Origin: Minwuia sp048007105
GTDB taxonomy: Bacteria > Pseudomonadota > Alphaproteobacteria > Minwuiales > Minwuiaceae
Direction: 5' to 3'
Assembly (NCBI RefSeq): GCF_048007105.1
Contig: NZ_CP180352.1
Location: 3,162,001-3,226,000 of the forward strand
Length of the DNA: 64,000 bases
Position numbers and translations under genes: made by a program. Below the pieces are notes generated by a model. That model did not search any database, was not told where the DNA came from, and saw only the letters and a list, made by a program, of their open reading frames with translations. Shown piece by piece: positions 56,013 to 64,000 of this stretch (position 1 is the stretch's first letter; each line of letters begins with the position of its first letter).

Positions 56013-59000
56013 TCAGAAGATGAAGTCGTCCGTCTCGTCCAGTGACGACGCGACCACACCTTCCAGCGTGATGGTCTGGCCGTTGAAGGTGATCACGGCA
56101 TCGCCGCCGGTCTGCTGGATGTTGAGATCCCCGAAGCTGATGCTCAACGCCGACAGGTCGATCACATCCTCGCTGCCGGATCCGGTCGTGAAATCCTGGA
56201 TGATGTCATTGCCCCACAAGGCATTGTCGAAGATGAACAGGTCGTCGCCCAGGCCGCCTGCCAACGTGTCGGTGTCGCCGCCGCCGGAGCCGCCGTTCAG
56301 CGTGTCGGAACCCTCGTCGCCGAACAGGCTGTCATTGCCGGCGCCGCCGAAAAGTTCGTCGTTTCCGAGACCGCCATCGACAATGTCGTCGCCGTCATTG
56401 CCGAGTACCGTGTCGTTGCCGGCCTCGCCGCGGACCGTGTCGATGCCGTTGCCGCCTTCCATGCTGTCATTGTCGGCGCCGCCAAGCATCGTATCATTGT
56501 CGTCACCGCCGAAGATGACGTCCTGACCGCCTGCGCCGTTCAGCTGATCGTTACCGATACCGCCGAAGATGGTGTCGAAGCCGACAAGGGTGTCGATGGA
56601 CGGATCGTCGCCATTGATGGTGTCGTCACCCGCACCGCCGAACAGGCTGTCCAGATTGCCACCGCCGAGGATGAAGTCGTTGCCGCCCTCGCCGTTGATG
56701 GTGTCGTTGCCGAACTGGCCGCGCAGCGTGTCGGCGTCGTCGCCGCCATTGATGACATCGGCATCGGCGCCGCCGATAACCGTGTCGAGGCCCGCGCCGG
56801 CATTGACCGTATCGAAGCCGTTGCCGGCCGAGATGATGTCGTTGCCGAGCCCGCCTTCCAGCGAGTCGTCGCCATCACCGCCATTCAGACTGTCATTGCC
56901 GTCGCCGCCCAGTAGCGTGTCGATACCGGCGCCGCCGAACAGCGTGTCGTTGCCGCCGTTGCCTGTGATCAGATCATCGCCCGCGCCACCGTTAAGGCTG
57001 TCGGCGCCGAGGTCGGCGCCGCCGTCGATGGTGTCGTTGTCGCCGCCGCCATTGATCGTGTCGGCGCCATCGCCGCCGGACAGGCTGTCAAAGCCGAGCC
57101 CGCCGTCGATGCTGTCATTACCCAGACCGCCGTCGACCGTGTCGTCGCCGTCGCCGGCATCGACCGTGTCGTTGCCGTCGCCGGCCGCGATGGTGTCGAC
57201 GCCCGTGCCGCCCGAGATGGTGTCAGCCCCGGCCCCGCCGAAGATGGTGTCGTTGTCGTCGCCGCCCGACAGCGTGTCATTGCCGTCGCCGCCGCTGATC
57301 AGGTCGGTACCGGCAAAACCGAAGAAGTGGTTGTTCAGCGTGTCGCCGGTCATCGTGTCGTTGAAGCCGGTGCCGAGCGCGCCTTCGATGCCGACCAGGG
57401 TGTCGCCGTCGGCATCGCCACCGGATACCGTCCCGAGACCCAGATCGATCGCAAGCGCGGCGCCGGACGTCGTGTAGTCCGCACAGTCCTCGCCATCGCC
57501 GCCGATCAGACTGTCGGCGCCGGCCTCACCCCGCAGGGTGTCATTGCCGAGGCCGCCCTCGACCGTGTCGTTGCCCGTGCCGGCGACGATGAAGTCGTTG
57601 CCGTCGAGACCCTGGATCACATCGGATGCGGCGGTGCCGTTCAGCGGATTGTCGTCGCCATTGGTGCCGGTGATGGTCACCGGACCGCCGAACTCGAAGT
57701 CGTCCGGATGCAGCTGGCTGACCAGAACGCCGGTCAGGACGACGGAATTCCCGCCACCGAGATCGATCGTCGTGTCGACCCCATTGTCCGTCGCATTGGC
57801 AAGAACATCGGAGAAGTCGTTGATCGAGCTGACATTCTGGACATCGATGACATCGATGGTGGCCGCGCCCGGCGTGAAGCCGTCGATGGTGTCGTTGCCG
57901 TCGCCGTCGTTCAGGATGAACAGGTCGTCGCCGGCGCCGCCATTCATCAGGTCGTCGCCCAGACCGCCGGTCAGCGTGTCGTCGCCATTGCCGCCACCCA
58001 GCGTGTCGCCGTCCGCGCCGCCGTCCAGGCTGTCATTGCCATTGCCACCCTGGATATTGTCGCTGCCCGTGCCGCCGAAGATCGTATCCGCGCCGTCGTC
58101 GCCGGACGCGAAGTCGTTGCCCCCGCCCATCGTGATGATGTCGCCGCCGGCGCCGCCGAAGAAGCGGTTGTCCTCGACCCCGCCGGTCAGCGTGTCGTCC
58201 AGCGCGGTGCCGATGGCGCCTTCGAAATTGGACACGGTGTCGTTGCCGACCAGCGTGTCCGCCGTGTCGTAGTCGACCGGCCCGGTCTCGCCCGACAGGT
58301 CGAGAATGTCGAGGCCCGCGCCGCCGTCGAGCACGTTGGCGCCTTCGCCGCCGCTGACGGTATCCGCGCCGATGCCCGCATCCACGGTGTCGTCGCCGTC
58401 GCCTGCGGCTATGGTGTCACCGCCACCGCCGCCGATCAGGGTCTCGCCGGCCGCCGAGCCGATCAGCGTATCGGCGAAGGACGACCCAATGACCTGCTCG
58501 ATGCCGGAGACCGTATCGTTGCCGCCGTTCGACAGGTCGAAGCTGACGCCCGAGTTCTCGATGGAGAAGTCGACGGTGTCGCTGCCGAGGCCGCCGATCA
58601 CGCTGTCCGCGCCCTGGCCGACGAAGATCAAATCGTCGCCGTCGCCGGCGTCCAGTGTGTCGTTGCCGGCGTTGCCGCCCAGCGTGTCGTTGCCGTCGCC
58701 GCCGGTGATGATGTCCGCGCCGAGTCCGCCGGTCAGGATGTTTGCGCCCGCTGTGCCGGTCAGCGTGTCGTTGAAGTCGGAACCGGTGATGTTCTCGAAA
58801 TTCGAGATCACGTCGCCGGTTGCATGGCCGCCAGCCGCCGTGTTCAGGGCGATGTCGATGTTCACCGCCGCCGTCGAACCTTCATAGGACACGGTGTCGT
58901 TGCCGAGACCGCCGTCGAGCGTATCGCCCGAGGCGCGGCCCTCGATGGAATCGTTGCCGTCGAGGCCGAACAGCCTGTTGCCGAAGGAGTCGCCACGCAG

Positions 59001-60197
59001 CGTGTCGCCGAACAGCGAGCCGATGGCGTTTTCGATCCGGTCGAACACATCCCCCGTCGCCTCGCCGCCGCTCGCGGTGTTGAGGTCGAGATCGATGTTC
59101 ACGCCCGCCGCGGAGTTCTCGTAGGTGACGGTGTCGTCGCCCAGGCCGCCGCGCATCGTGTCCGCGCCGTTGCCGCCCTCGAACAGGTCGTTGCCGGTTC
59201 CGCCCACCAGGCTGTCCGAACCGCCCTGACCGCGCAGCGTGTCGTTGTCGAAGCCGCCGATGATGGTGTCGTCACCGGTCCCGCCGTCGAGAGAGTCGTC
59301 GTTCTCTCCGCCGTCGATAAGGTCGTTCTCGCTGCCGCCGAAGATGACGTCATCGCCATGATCGCCCAGCAGCGTGTCGGCGCCCTGATTGCCCTCGATC
59401 GTGTCGTCGTGACAGTTGCCGTCCAGCAGGTCGTTGCCATTCCCGCCCTGGACAAAGTCGTCATCGTCGCCGGCATCGACCGTGTCGTCGCCATCTCCGC
59501 CGAAGATGCTGTCATTGCCCCAGTCGGTCAGGATGCTGTCATTGCCCAGTCCGCCGATGGCGACGTCCGCGCCGGCGCCGGTGTTCAGCGTGTCGTTGCC
59601 GTCATTGCCGAGAACGCTGTCGTCGCCCTCGCCCGAATTGATCAGGTCGTTGCCTTCGTCGCCCTGCACGGTGTCGTTGCCCGCGCCGCTGACGATGGTG
59701 TCGGAGTTGGCGCCGCCCTGGATCAGGTCGTTGCCGCTGCCGGAGGTGATGTTGTCGAGGCCGGACCCGCCGAGGACGGTGTTCTGGCCCTCGCCGGCCA
59801 GAATGACATCGTCGCCGGTGTCGCCGTCGATGGAATCGTCGCCGGCTCCGGCGTCGATGAAGTCCGCACCGGCATTGCCGAACAGCAAGTCATTGCCGTT
59901 CTCGCCGAAGATCCGGTCGGCGCCGTCACCGCCCGCGATGCTGTCATTGTCGGCGCCGCCGCGGAGCGTATCGTCCAGCGCGTCGCCCAGCAGGGTGTCG
60001 TTGCCCGCGCCGCCGTTCAGCACGCCGATGCCGACGCCGCCGTCGAGCAGGTCGTCGCCCAGGCCGCCATTCAGCGTGTCGTCGCCTTCTTCGCCGCGGA
60101 CGATGTCGTTGCCGTCGCCGCCATCGAGGGAGTCGTTGCCCAGGCCGCCCAGCAGCGAGTTCGGCTTCTGTGCCGCCATCCAGCGTGTCATTGCCAT
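56013..60197 (-). CDS. giant RTX calcium-binding protein, C-terminal part after a frameshift
   Basis: This is the downstream open frame (1394 residues as called) of a very long hemolysin-type calcium-binding protein. It consists mainly of RTX nonapeptides (GGxGxDxLx) that wind into calcium-bound beta-rolls. Modules of about 55 residues without the repeat (for example VTYENSAAGVNIDLDLNTASGG and ADYTTSGAALAIDLGLGT) are spaced between them. The C-terminus (DLFIFDNALWGNDIIQDFTTGSGSEDVIDLSAL, ending DDFIF) is typical of type I secretion signals, so the protein is exported by a T1SS in one step. The start at 60197 is only where the frame opens; homology begins just after the frameshift near 60160. 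No T1SS genes are in the window. Confidence 0.85.
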   Translation of the reverse strand: MAMTRWMAAQKPNSLLGGLGNDSLDGGDGNDIVRGEEGDDTLNGGLGDDLLDGGVGIGVLNGGAGNDTLLGDALDDTLRGGADNDSIAGGDGADRIFGENGNDLLFGNAGADFIDAGAGDDSIDGDTGDDVILAGEGQNTVLGGSGLDNITSGSGNDLIQGGANSDTIVSGAGNDTVQGDEGNDLINSGEGDDSVLGNDGNDTLNTGAGADVAIGGLGNDSILTDWGNDSIFGGDGDDTVDAGDDDDFVQGGNGNDLLDGNCHDDTIEGNQGADTLLGDHGDDVIFGGSENDLIDGGENDDSLDGGTGDDTIIGGFDNDTLRGQGGSDSLVGGTGNDLFEGGNGADTMRGGLGDDTVTYENSAAGVNIDLDLNTASGGEATGDVFDRIENAIGSLFGDTLRGDSFGNRLFGLDGNDSIEGRASGDTLDGGLGNDTVSYEGSTAAVNIDIALNTAAGGHATGDVISNFENITGSDFNDTLTGTAGANILTGGLGADIITGGDGNDTLGGNAGNDTLDAGDGDDLIFVGQGADSVIGGLGSDTVDFSIENSGVSFDLSNGGNDTVSGIEQVIGSSFADTLIGSAAGETLIGGGGGDTIAAGDGDDTVDAGIGADTVSGGEGANVLDGGAGLDILDLSGETGPVDYDTADTLVGNDTVSNFEGAIGTALDDTLTGGVEDNRFFGGAGGDIITMGGGNDFASGDDGADTIFGGTGSDNIQGGNGNDSLDGGADGDTLGGGNGDDTLTGGLGDDLMNGGAGDDLFILNDGDGNDTIDGFTPGAATIDVIDVQNVSSINDFSDVLANATDNGVDTTIDLGGGNSVVLTGVLVSQLHPDDFEFGGPVTITGTNGDDNPLNGTAASDVIQGLDGNDFIVAGTGNDTVEGGLGNDTLRGEAGADSLIGGDGEDCADYTTSGAALAIDLGLGTVSGGDADGDTLVGIEGALGTGFNDTMTGDTLNNHFFGFAGTDLISGGDGNDTLSGGDDNDTIFGGAGADTISGGTGVDTIAAGDGNDTVDAGDGDDTVDGGLGNDSIDGGLGFDSLSGGDGADTINGGGDNDTIDGGADLGADSLNGGAGDDLITGNGGNDTLFGGAGIDTLLGGDGNDSLNGGDGDDSLEGGLGNDIISAGNGFDTVNAGAGLDTVIGGADADVINGGDDADTLRGQFGNDTINGEGGNDFILGGGNLDSLFGGAGDDTINGDDPSIDTLVGFDTIFGGIGNDQLNGAGGQDVIFGGDDNDTMLGGADNDSMEGGNGIDTVRGEAGNDTVLGNDGDDIVDGGLGNDELFGGAGNDSLFGDEGSDTLNGGSGGGDTDTLAGGLGDDLFIFDNALWGNDIIQDFTTGSGSEDVIDLSALSISFGDLNIQQTGGDAVITFNGQTITLEGVVASSLDETDDFIF

Positions 60198-63100
60198 CGC
60201 CGCCGTTCAGCGTGTCGATGCCGGAGCCGCCGAACAGCCGGTCGTCGCCCGCGTCGCCGGTTAGGGTGTCGCTGCCCGCGCCGCCGAAGATGGTGTCGTC
60301 CTCGGCGCCGCCGACAACCAGATCGTCGCCATCGCCCGCGTCGATGCGGTCGGTGCCTTCATTGCCCTGGATCGTGTCGTTGCCGATGCCGCCGTTCAGC
60401 GTGTCCTGGCCCTCGCCACCGAAGATGCGGTCACTGCCGTCGCCGCCTTCGACGCTGTCATTGCCGGCCGCGCCGGAGACCGTGTCGTCGCCAGCCCCGC
60501 CCAGCACGGTGTCATTGCCGTCGGCCGCTGTCAGGTTGTCGCTGCCGTCGCCGCCGAAAATCTGGTTGTCGGCGGCATTGCCCGTGACCGTGTCGCCGAA
60601 GGCGCTGCCGATCAGGTTCTCGAACCCTGTGACGACGTCGCCCTGGGCGTCGCCGCCCGAGCTGACGCCGCCTGACATGTCCACACTGACCCCGGCCGAG
60701 GAGGCCGAGTAGTCGATCAGGTCGATGCCTGCGCCGCCGTTCAGATTGTCGGCGCCGGCCGCCGCGATGACGGTGTCGTTGCCATCGCCGGCCCGGACCG
60801 TGTCGTCGCCGGCGCCGTCGCTGATCAGGTCGCCTTCGGAACCGCCGTCGATATCGTCATTGCCGTCGCCACCGGTAAGTGTGTCGGCACCGGAAGCGCC
60901 GTCGATGACGTCCGCACCCGCGCCGCCGTTGATACTGTCGGCGCCGCTCGCGCCAAGCAGCGTGTCCGCGCCGTCATTGCCGATCAGCGTATCGTTACCG
61001 GCCAGGCCTTCCAGCTTGTTGTCGCCGGCGTCGCCGGTCAGCGTATCGGCGAAGTTGGTGCCGACCGCGCTTTCGATCGAGGTCAGCGTGTCGCCGTCGG
61101 CGTCGCCGCCGGTCGCGATGCCCGTGCCGATATCGACATTCACCGCAGCCGTGGAGTTGCGGTAATCCGCCGAATCGTTGCCCGCGCCGCCATTGAGCAC
61201 GTCAGCGCCCGCGCCGCCTTCCAGGCTGTCATTGCCGCCATCGCCGTTGAGCGTGTCAGCGCCCGCGCCGGCTGAGATCAGGTCGTCGCCATCGCCGCCC
61301 TGCAGCGCATTGGCGCTGGAATTGCCGATGATGATGTCAGCGTCGAAACCGCCGATGACGTTCTCGATCTGCTGATAGGTGTCGCCCTCGGCGTCCGAAC
61401 GGGAACCCAGGCCGGTGGCCAGATTGACCGTCACGGCGCCGCCCGCGCCCGAATAGTCAATCGTGTCGATGCCGTTGTTGCCGTTCAGCGTGTCGGCGCC
61501 GCCATCGCCCAGCAGCAGGTCGTTGCCTTCGCCGCCGGACAGCAGGTCGTCGCCCAGATCGCCGCTCAGCGTGTCGTCACCCTCGCCGCCGCGGACCTGG
61601 TCGTTCTCGCTGCCGCCGAACAGGCTGTCATTGCCGATGCCGCCGTCCAGGATGTCGTCGCCGCTGTCGCCCAGCAGCGTGTCGGCCCCGGCCTCGCCCA
61701 GAACCGTGTCCGCGCCGATGCCGCCGATGGCGGAGTCATTGCCGTCGCCGCCCTTGATCAGGTCGAGGCCGTCATTGCCGTTCAGCGTGTCGTTGCCAAG
61801 GCCGCCGACAACCGTGTCGTCGCCCGCATCGCCCTGGACCTGATCGTCGCCATCCTCGCCGAGAACGAAGTCGTTGCCGGCGCCGCCGATCACCGTGTCA
61901 TTGCCGGCGCCGCCAAGCGCCTGATCGGCGCCGTCGCCGCCATTGACGACGTCGTTGCCGAGACCGCCGCGCAGCGTATCGTTGTCGGCGAGACCGGAGA
62001 CGATGTCGTCATCGTCGCCGCCGTCGAGCACATCGTCGCCTTCGTCGCCGGTCAGCGTGTCATTGCCGGCATCGCCGAACATGGTGTCGTTGCCTGCGTC
62101 GCCATCGACGACGTCGGCGCCCGCGCCGCCGCGAACCACATCGTCGCCGAGTTCGCCGCGCACGGTATCGTTGCCGGCATCGCCGAGCAGCGTGTCATTG
62201 TCATTTCCGCCGCGGATTGAGTCGTTGTCGTCGCCGCCGAAGATGATGTCGTTGCCGTCGGAGCCGAGCAGATTGTCCTGACCCGCGCCGCCATTGATGA
62301 CGTCGTTGCCGAGTTCGCCATTCAGGCCGTCATTGCCCGCGCCACCCTCGATCGTGTCGTTGTCGGCACCGCCGAAAGCGGAATCGTCGCCGTCGCCGCC
62401 CTTGATGCGGTCTGCGCCGGCATCGCCGTTCAGCGTGTCGTTGCCTAGGCCGCCATCAAGCGTGTCGAGCCCGTCGCCGCCGAAGAACCGGTCATTGCCG
62501 TCCGCACCGCCCAGGAAGTCGTTGCCCGCATTGCCCGAAAGCGTGTCCGCGCCATTGCCGCCGAAGATCCGGTCATTGTCGCCGCCGCCGTTGATCGAGT
62601 CCGCGCCGTCGAGTCCAAACAGACCATTGGACGCATTCGAACCGACGATCGTGTCGTTGAAGTTCGAGCCGATGACGTCTTCCAGGTTCGAATAGGTGTC
62701 GCCCAGCGCATCGCCTGCAGTGCCAACTCCAAGGCCGAGATCCACACCGACGGCTGCGCCGCTGGCGGAGAAGTCGATGACATCGATGCCGCCGCCGCCA
62801 TTGATGCTGTCCGCACCTGCGCCGCCGATGATCGTGTCTTCGTTCGCGCCCGCCAGAATGGTGTCGTTGCCGTCGCCGTCGCGGATCAGGTCGTCGCCAT
62901 TGCCGGTCGTCAGCAGATCGTTGCCCGTCCCGCCATCGACCGTATCGTTGCCGTTGCCGCCATCGATGGTGTCGTCGCCGCCAGCACCGGAAATCGAGTC
63001 CTGACCGATGCCGCCGACGAAGTTGTTCGCGCCGCCATTGCCGATCAGCGTGTCATCGGCCGTTGTGCCGATTGCGCCTTCGATCGCCGTCAGCGTATCG

Positions 63101-64000
63101 CCGTCGGCGTCACCGCCGGTCGCGATGCCCAGCGCGATGTTGACATTGATAGGCCCGACCGAGCCGGAATAGTCCGCCGTGTCGATGCCGGCGCCGCCAT
63201 CCAGGCTGTCGGCGCCTGCGCCGCCCTTCAGCGTGTCGTTGCCGTTGCCGCCGAGCAGCGTGTCGCCGCCGCCAAGGCCGGAAAGGAAGTCCGCGCCCGC
63301 GCCACCGTCGAGGACGTTGTCGTCGGCATTGCCCTTGATCGTGTCGGCCAGAGAGGTGCCGATCACGTTCTCGATCTTGCGCAGCTGGTCGCCTTCGGCA
63401 TCCGAGCGCTCGCCCTTGCCGTTGTTCAGGTTGACCGTGACGCCGCCTGAGGAGCTCGAATAATCCGCGACGTCGATGCCGTCGCCGCCGGCCATGCGGT
63501 CCGCGCCCGACGCACCGATCAGGGTGTCGTTGCCCAGGCCGCCGCGCATGTCGTCATTGCCGGACCCGCCGAACAGGCTGTCGTCCCCGCCATCGCCATT
63601 GACGATGTCATCGCCGCCGCCGCCGACCAGGGTGTCGGCGTCGTCGCCGCCGCGCAGGATATCGTCCTGGGAGCCGCCGTTCAGGCTGTCGGAGCCGGCG
63701 CCGCCTTCCAGAATGTCGGATTCGGTGCCGCCGAAGATGCTGTCATTGCCGTCGCGGCCGCGAATGACGTCGCTGCCCGCATTGCCGGACAGGCTGTCAT
63801 CACCGGCACCGCCGTCCACGGTATCGCTGCCTTCGTTACCGAGGACGGTATCGTTGCCGTCGCCGCCCAGCAGCGTGTCGATGCCCGCGCCGCCGTCGAT
63901 GAAGTCGTCGCCGGCGTCGCCCTTGACGACGTCCTTGCCATTGTTGCCGAACAGGCTGTCATTGCCTTCGCCGCCGCGGACCGTGTCCTCGTCGTCAAGA
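59944..64000 (-). CDS. giant RTX calcium-binding protein, N-terminal part, 5' end outside the window
   Basis: This is the upstream part of the same RTX gene, open from the window edge at 64000 (first full codon there reads L-D-D-E-D-T-V). It is made of the same GGxGxDxLx nonapeptides and six interspersed non-repeat modules. Repeat sense is kept down to about 60161 (GNDTLDGGTEA), after which this frame turns into Arg/Pro-rich nonsense while the other frame resumes proper repeats. So everything in this frame below about 60160 is out of phase. With the C-terminal part, the protein is at least about 2660 residues. The start codon lies beyond 64000. Confidence 0.82.
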   Translation of the reverse strand, partial: LDDEDTVRGGEGNDSLFGNNGKDVVKGDAGDDFIDGGAGIDTLLGGDGNDTVLGNEGSDTVDGGAGDDSLSGNAGSDVIRGRDGNDSIFGGTESDILEGGAGSDSLNGGSQDDILRGGDDADTLVGGGGDDIVNGDGGDDSLFGGSGNDDMRGGLGNDTLIGASGADRMAGGDGIDVADYSSSSGGVTVNLNNGKGERSDAEGDQLRKIENVIGTSLADTIKGNADDNVLDGGAGADFLSGLGGGDTLLGGNGNDTLKGGAGADSLDGGAGIDTADYSGSVGPINVNIALGIATGGDADGDTLTAIEGAIGTTADDTLIGNGGANNFVGGIGQDSISGAGGDDTIDGGNGNDTVDGGTGNDLLTTGNGDDLIRDGDGNDTILAGANEDTIIGGAGADSINGGGGIDVIDFSASGAAVGVDLGLGVGTAGDALGDTYSNLEDVIGSNFNDTIVGSNASNGLFGLDGADSINGGGDNDRIFGGNGADTLSGNAGNDFLGGADGNDRFFGGDGLDTLDGGLGNDTLNGDAGADRIKGGDGDDSAFGGADNDTIEGGAGNDGLNGELGNDVINGGAGQDNLLGSDGNDIIFGGDDNDSIRGGNDNDTLLGDAGNDTVRGELGDDVVRGGAGADVVDGDAGNDTMFGDAGNDTLTGDEGDDVLDGGDDDDIVSGLADNDTLRGGLGNDVVNGGDGADQALGGAGNDTVIGGAGNDFVLGEDGDDQVQGDAGDDTVVGGLGNDTLNGNDGLDLIKGGDGNDSAIGGIGADTVLGEAGADTLLGDSGDDILDGGIGNDSLFGGSENDQVRGGEGDDTLSGDLGDDLLSGGEGNDLLLGDGGADTLNGNNGIDTIDYSGAGGAVTVNLATGLGSRSDAEGDTYQQIENVIGGFDADIIIGNSSANALQGGDGDDLISAGAGADTLNGDGGNDSLEGGAGADVLNGGAGNDSADYRNSTAAVNVDIGTGIATGGDADGDTLTSIESAVGTNFADTLTGDAGDNKLEGLAGNDTLIGNDGADTLLGASGADSINGGAGADVIDGASGADTLTGGDGNDDIDGGSEGDLISDGAGDDTVRAGDGNDTVIAAAGADNLNGGAGIDLIDYSASSAGVSVDMSGGVSSGGDAQGDVVTGFENLIGSAFGDTVTGNAADNQIFGGDGSDNLTAADGNDTVLGGAGDDTVSGAAGNDSVEGGDGSDRIFGGEGQDTLNGGIGNDTIQGNEGTDRIDAGDGDDLVVGGAEDDTIFGGAGSDTLTGDAGDDRLFGGSGIDTLNGGDGNDTLDGGTEAELAAGRPGQRLPRWRRRQRHRPRRRRRRHAEWRPGRRPARRRRRHRRAERRRGQRHPAGRRAGRYAPRRRRQ
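60156..60166 (-). other. frameshift junction within the RTX gene
   Basis: The minus strand reads GCC GAA CTC GCT GCT here. Removing one A gives GCC GAC TCG CTG CTG GGC GGC, i.e. A-D-S-L-L-G-G, a perfect RTX continuation. The extra base is therefore at about 60160-60161 (the TT on the plus strand). Either a real mutation or a sequence error in repetitive GC-rich DNA. Confidence 0.8.

Noticed and set aside
57327..60587. A 1086-residue open frame on the plus strand opposite the RTX gene
   Set aside because: It is a by-product of the GGC-GAC-rich repeat codons, which leave no stops on the other strand. It has no domain, signal or ribosome site, and the RTX repeats on the minus strand are clearly the coding sense.

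Overview
This window is a 64 kb piece of a GC-rich alphaproteobacterial chromosome. The evidence is the AapJQMP amino-acid transporter, a short HisZ, the 16S-tRNA-Ile-tRNA-Ala-23S-5S rRNA operon layout, the aroQ-accB-accC-aat and aminotransferase-hom-glpX-recJ gene orders, and the character of the rRNA genes. It looks like a free-living, Rhodospirillales-like organism, but the genus cannot be read from the window. Most of it is ordinary core chromosome. The less ordinary parts are a sulfide/persulfide module, a TIR-domain operon, a dif-like site and a giant RTX gene at the right end.

Left part (1-26 kb). hisZ and purA (histidine and purine synthesis) run convergently into metC-modABC (cystathionine beta-lyase and molybdate uptake). 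aapJQMP (general L-amino acid uptake) and an FMN reductase follow. Next is a sulfide/persulfide module: two half-size YeeE/YedE transporters, a TauE exporter and a Blh-type metallo-hydrolase. Two near-identical 8-8-8 AT-rich inverted repeats lie in its control regions and look like BigR-type operators. After a tRNA-Ser come two overlapping genes of unknown function, then a long co-directional block: mltB-like transglycosylase, rlpA, a DD-carboxypeptidase, tmk, holB, metG, tatD and a PhnP-like hydrolase. These serve cell-wall turnover, dTTP supply, replication and translation.

Middle (26-41 kb). A dif-like XerCD site lies between convergent genes. Beside it is a two-gene operon encoding a TIR-transmembrane-helical protein and a small anchored protein, then a cupin. 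A complete rRNA operon on the minus strand follows, with palindromic repeats in its spacers, two boxA-like elements and a recognisable promoter. Then come a patatin phospholipase, an MFS transporter, an FAD-dependent oxidase, an unknown protein, and glnB-glnA behind a sigma-54 promoter. glnB carries a one-base frameshift as sequenced.

Right part (42-64 kb). An OmpA-type lipoprotein is followed by an alaC-like aminotransferase, hom, glpX, recJ and tRNA-Glu. Then come a PanE-like reductase and an alpha/beta hydrolase, facing the aroQ-accB-accC-aat operon. A fused thiS-thiG gene and an SDR oxidoreductase follow. From 56 kb to the window edge, one giant RTX (hemolysin-type calcium-binding) gene runs on the minus strand. 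It is interrupted by a one-base frameshift near 60160, and its 5' end lies outside the window.
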